In this document: in pieces, positions 62,483 through 64,000 of the stretch
How the letters are laid out: each line of letters begins with the position of its first letter
Numbering within the stretch: position 1 is the first letter of the stretch
NCBI RefSeq assembly: GCF_020911945.1
Contig: NZ_CP087135.1
Span: forward strand, 310,001-374,000
DNA from: Flavobacterium galactosidilyticum
GTDB taxonomy: Bacteria > Bacteroidota > Bacteroidia > Flavobacteriales > Flavobacteriaceae
Length of the DNA stretch: 64,000 nucleotides
Direction: 5' to 3'
Notes under the pieces: model-generated
Database searches by the model: none
What the model was told of the DNA's origin: nothing
What the model saw: the letters and a program-made list of their open reading frames with translations, nothing else
Translations under genes and position numbers: made by a program

Positions 62483-64000
62483 TTAATTTCTTGCTGATCT
62501 TTTTTTATCTGCTTTAGGCCCTACTCTAGACATAGCACATCTAAACCCGATATAATCTGTAGCCATATCTTGTGGAAAATATCTTCTTTGTGCTGGATCT
62601 AACCAATATGCCCTGTCTCTCCAAGATCCTCCTTTATAAACTCTAGATTCGTCATTAATTAAAGTAGTTCTTTTACTAGACTCATCATACTTTCTGACCA
62701 TTTTACCTAAACTATCTGTAGTAACGTTGTGTCGAGGAGAATTGTACATTGCTCTTTCCGATTTTGTTTTGGCATCAGCCGATTCTGCATCAGCTAATTT
62801 ATAGTATTTTGACGATTGCTCATCACCATCTCTATAATTTGTATTATCACTTTTATCAAAATTAGTTCTTAGATAAGTTTCATTTTCATCAACTGGAACT
62901 TGAACGATTTGACCTGGAAAACTGGTAGCGACTCTTTTTCCATTACTTAAAGTTTTATATTGAATATTATCTTTAGTAACAATTTCTACTTTACCATCTG
63001 GACCAATTTTATTCTTAGTGTATTGATTCCCTCTAAAATAGTTAAAGTCGTTTGCTTCATTATCAATTATAGGTCTGTAAACGTCTTGAACCCATTCTGC
63101 AACGTTCCCTGCCATATCATATAATCCAAAATCATTTGCTGGATATTTTTTAACTTCATTTGTAATATCAGCTCCGTCATCAGACCAACCTGCTATTCCA
63201 CCATAATCTCCATTTCCTTGCTTAAAGTTTGCTAGCTGATCTCCTTTACTTTGTCTCTTTCCTGAACGTGTGTAACTACCTGACCATGGATATTTTTTCT
63301 GACCTTTGTAGATGTTGTATTCTCTTTGCCCTACATCGGCAGCTGCAGCATATTCCCATTCAGCCTCTGTTGGTAGCCTATATTCTGGAAGAATGATTCC
63401 TGATGAACGTTGTGCATACAAACCTTTCGCTGGTGGAGTTACACCATTTTTTCCAGCTTTAGAAGATTTTTTCGCTCCTTTCTGTAATACAATACTTTCA
63501 TCTCCGCCGTAAACAGAAGTAGGAGAATTTAAATAAGTTTCAGTATCAAAATTACTCTCAGCTGATACATCAAGTGTTTTTGCGTTTTTTTTCAAATAAC
63601 CATTTTTCTCTAACTGAAGTTCGTTTACACGATCGGTTCTCCATTTACTAAACTCAACAGCTTGAACCCAGTTAACTCCCACTACAGGATATTCTGCATA
63701 TGAGGGATGTCTCAAGTAGTTATTGGTCATTGTTTCGTTATATCCAAGTCGGTTTCTCCATACCAATGTATCTGGCAAAGCACCACCATAAATGTCTTTG
63801 TAATTATCGTCTGTTATAGAATAAACACCTTTCAGGTAATCTAAATAATCTAAGTACATTGAATTAGTAACTTCGGTTTCATCCATGTAAAAAGACTGAA
63901 CGTGCTGTTGTGTTGGTGTATTATTCCAATCGTGCATCACATCGTCTTGAACTTTACCCATTGTAAAAGTACCACCTTCAACAAAAATTAATCCTGGACC
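62483..64000 (-). CDS. gldJ: Gliding motility lipoprotein GldJ (3' part; start beyond window)
   Basis: The C-terminal 505 residues are visible. The frame runs to the window edge, where it reads GPGLIFVEGGTFTMGKVQDD, the start of an FGE/sulfatase-modifying fold, so the N-terminal signal peptide and lipobox lie outside. Family markers are FYMDETEVTNSMYLDYLDYL, YRLPTEAEWEYAAAADV, NDFGLYDMAGNVAEWVQDVY and SRVYKGGSWRDRAYWLDPAQRRY. GldJ is a lipoprotein needed for gliding and for the type IX secretion system. GldK is a related alternative; length, spacing and the murF neighbour favour GldJ. Confidence 0.85.
   Translation of the reverse strand, partial: GPGLIFVEGGTFTMGKVQDDVMHDWNNTPTQQHVQSFYMDETEVTNSMYLDYLDYLKGVYSITDDNYKDIYGGALPDTLVWRNRLGYNETMTNNYLRHPSYAEYPVVGVNWVQAVEFSKWRTDRVNELQLEKNGYLKKNAKTLDVSAESNFDTETYLNSPTSVYGGDESIVLQKGAKKSSKAGKNGVTPPAKGLYAQRSSGIILPEYRLPTEAEWEYAAAADVGQREYNIYKGQKKYPWSGSYTRSGKRQSKGDQLANFKQGNGDYGGIAGWSDDGADITNEVKKYPANDFGLYDMAGNVAEWVQDVYRPIIDNEANDFNYFRGNQYTKNKIGPDGKVEIVTKDNIQYKTLSNGKRVATSFPGQIVQVPVDENETYLRTNFDKSDNTNYRDGDEQSSKYYKLADAESADAKTKSERAMYNSPRHNVTTDSLGKMVRKYDESSKRTTLINDESRVYKGGSWRDRAYWLDPAQRRYFPQDMATDYIGFRCAMSRVGPKADKKRSARN

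Noticed and set aside
1..64000. CRISPR arrays, insertion sequences, prophage or integrase-tRNA junctions
   Set aside because: No regularly spaced repeats, transposase or integrase frames were found, and the flank of the tRNA-Val gene carries no partial tRNA copy.

Overview
The window is chromosomal DNA from a member of the Bacteroidota, most likely Flavobacterium or a close relative in the Flavobacteriaceae. The evidence is the low GC content, promoters of the TTG-N19-TAnnTTTG type instead of the -35/-10 type, little sign of Shine-Dalgarno sequences, a SusC/SusD pair, a zinc-free L36, an S46 dipeptidyl-peptidase, and a gldJ gliding/type IX secretion gene next to murF. No phage, insertion sequence, CRISPR array or defence island is visible; this is mostly core genome.

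Layout. Bases 1-17611 hold the str-S10-spc-alpha ribosomal superoperon, read leftward: rpsL-rpsG-fusA-rpsJ, then rplC through rplQ, with secY, infA and rpoA inside. Promoters are visible before rpsL and before rplC, and a strong terminator follows rplQ. Bases 17738-25093, rightward: an Omp85-family barrel gene, then a susC-susD-lipoprotein operon. Bases 25151-28280: rlmB, a rhomboid protease and rarA. Bases 28357-32654, leftward: an operon of a TPR protein, mpl, radC, a yjjG-like phosphatase and a secreted protein. Bases 32705-38798, leftward: an S46 peptidase, obgE, a CNNM/CorC membrane protein, adk and hpt. Bases 38846-41208, rightward: a small helical protein, then purK-purE. Then come an unknown protein, an M3 peptidase, a degenerate UbiA-like protein and gcvP (41315-48144). 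Bases 48438-52701, rightward: a KAS III-like enzyme, a methyltransferase, a family 2 glycosyltransferase and an MlaE/MlaF transporter pair. Then sprT-like, SDR, GNAT, acyl-CoA dehydrogenase and Glu/Leu/Phe/Val dehydrogenase genes. Bases 57715-60924: exbB-exbD-tonB then folC. The window closes with tRNA-Val(TAC), murF and the 3' part of gldJ.

How the genes fit together. The left quarter makes the translation machine. Several later genes serve the envelope: peptidoglycan synthesis and recycling (mpl, murF), outer membrane barrels and TonB energy coupling (Omp85, SusCD, ExbBD-TonB), lipid transport (MlaEF) and gliding/secretion (gldJ). Purine synthesis and salvage is represented by hpt, adk, purK and purE.

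No wholly new multigene system was found. The most unusual material is non-coding: (1) a dispersed family of hairpin repeats with conserved ends and unrelated but self-complementary middles, three copies at 111, 26834 and 37507; (2) three genes whose promoter -7 box ends exactly four bases before the start codon, suggesting leaderless mRNAs; (3) structured spacers inside the ribosomal operon before rpsD and rpsH; (4) a 21-bp inverted repeat before folC that looks like a fused terminator and promoter.
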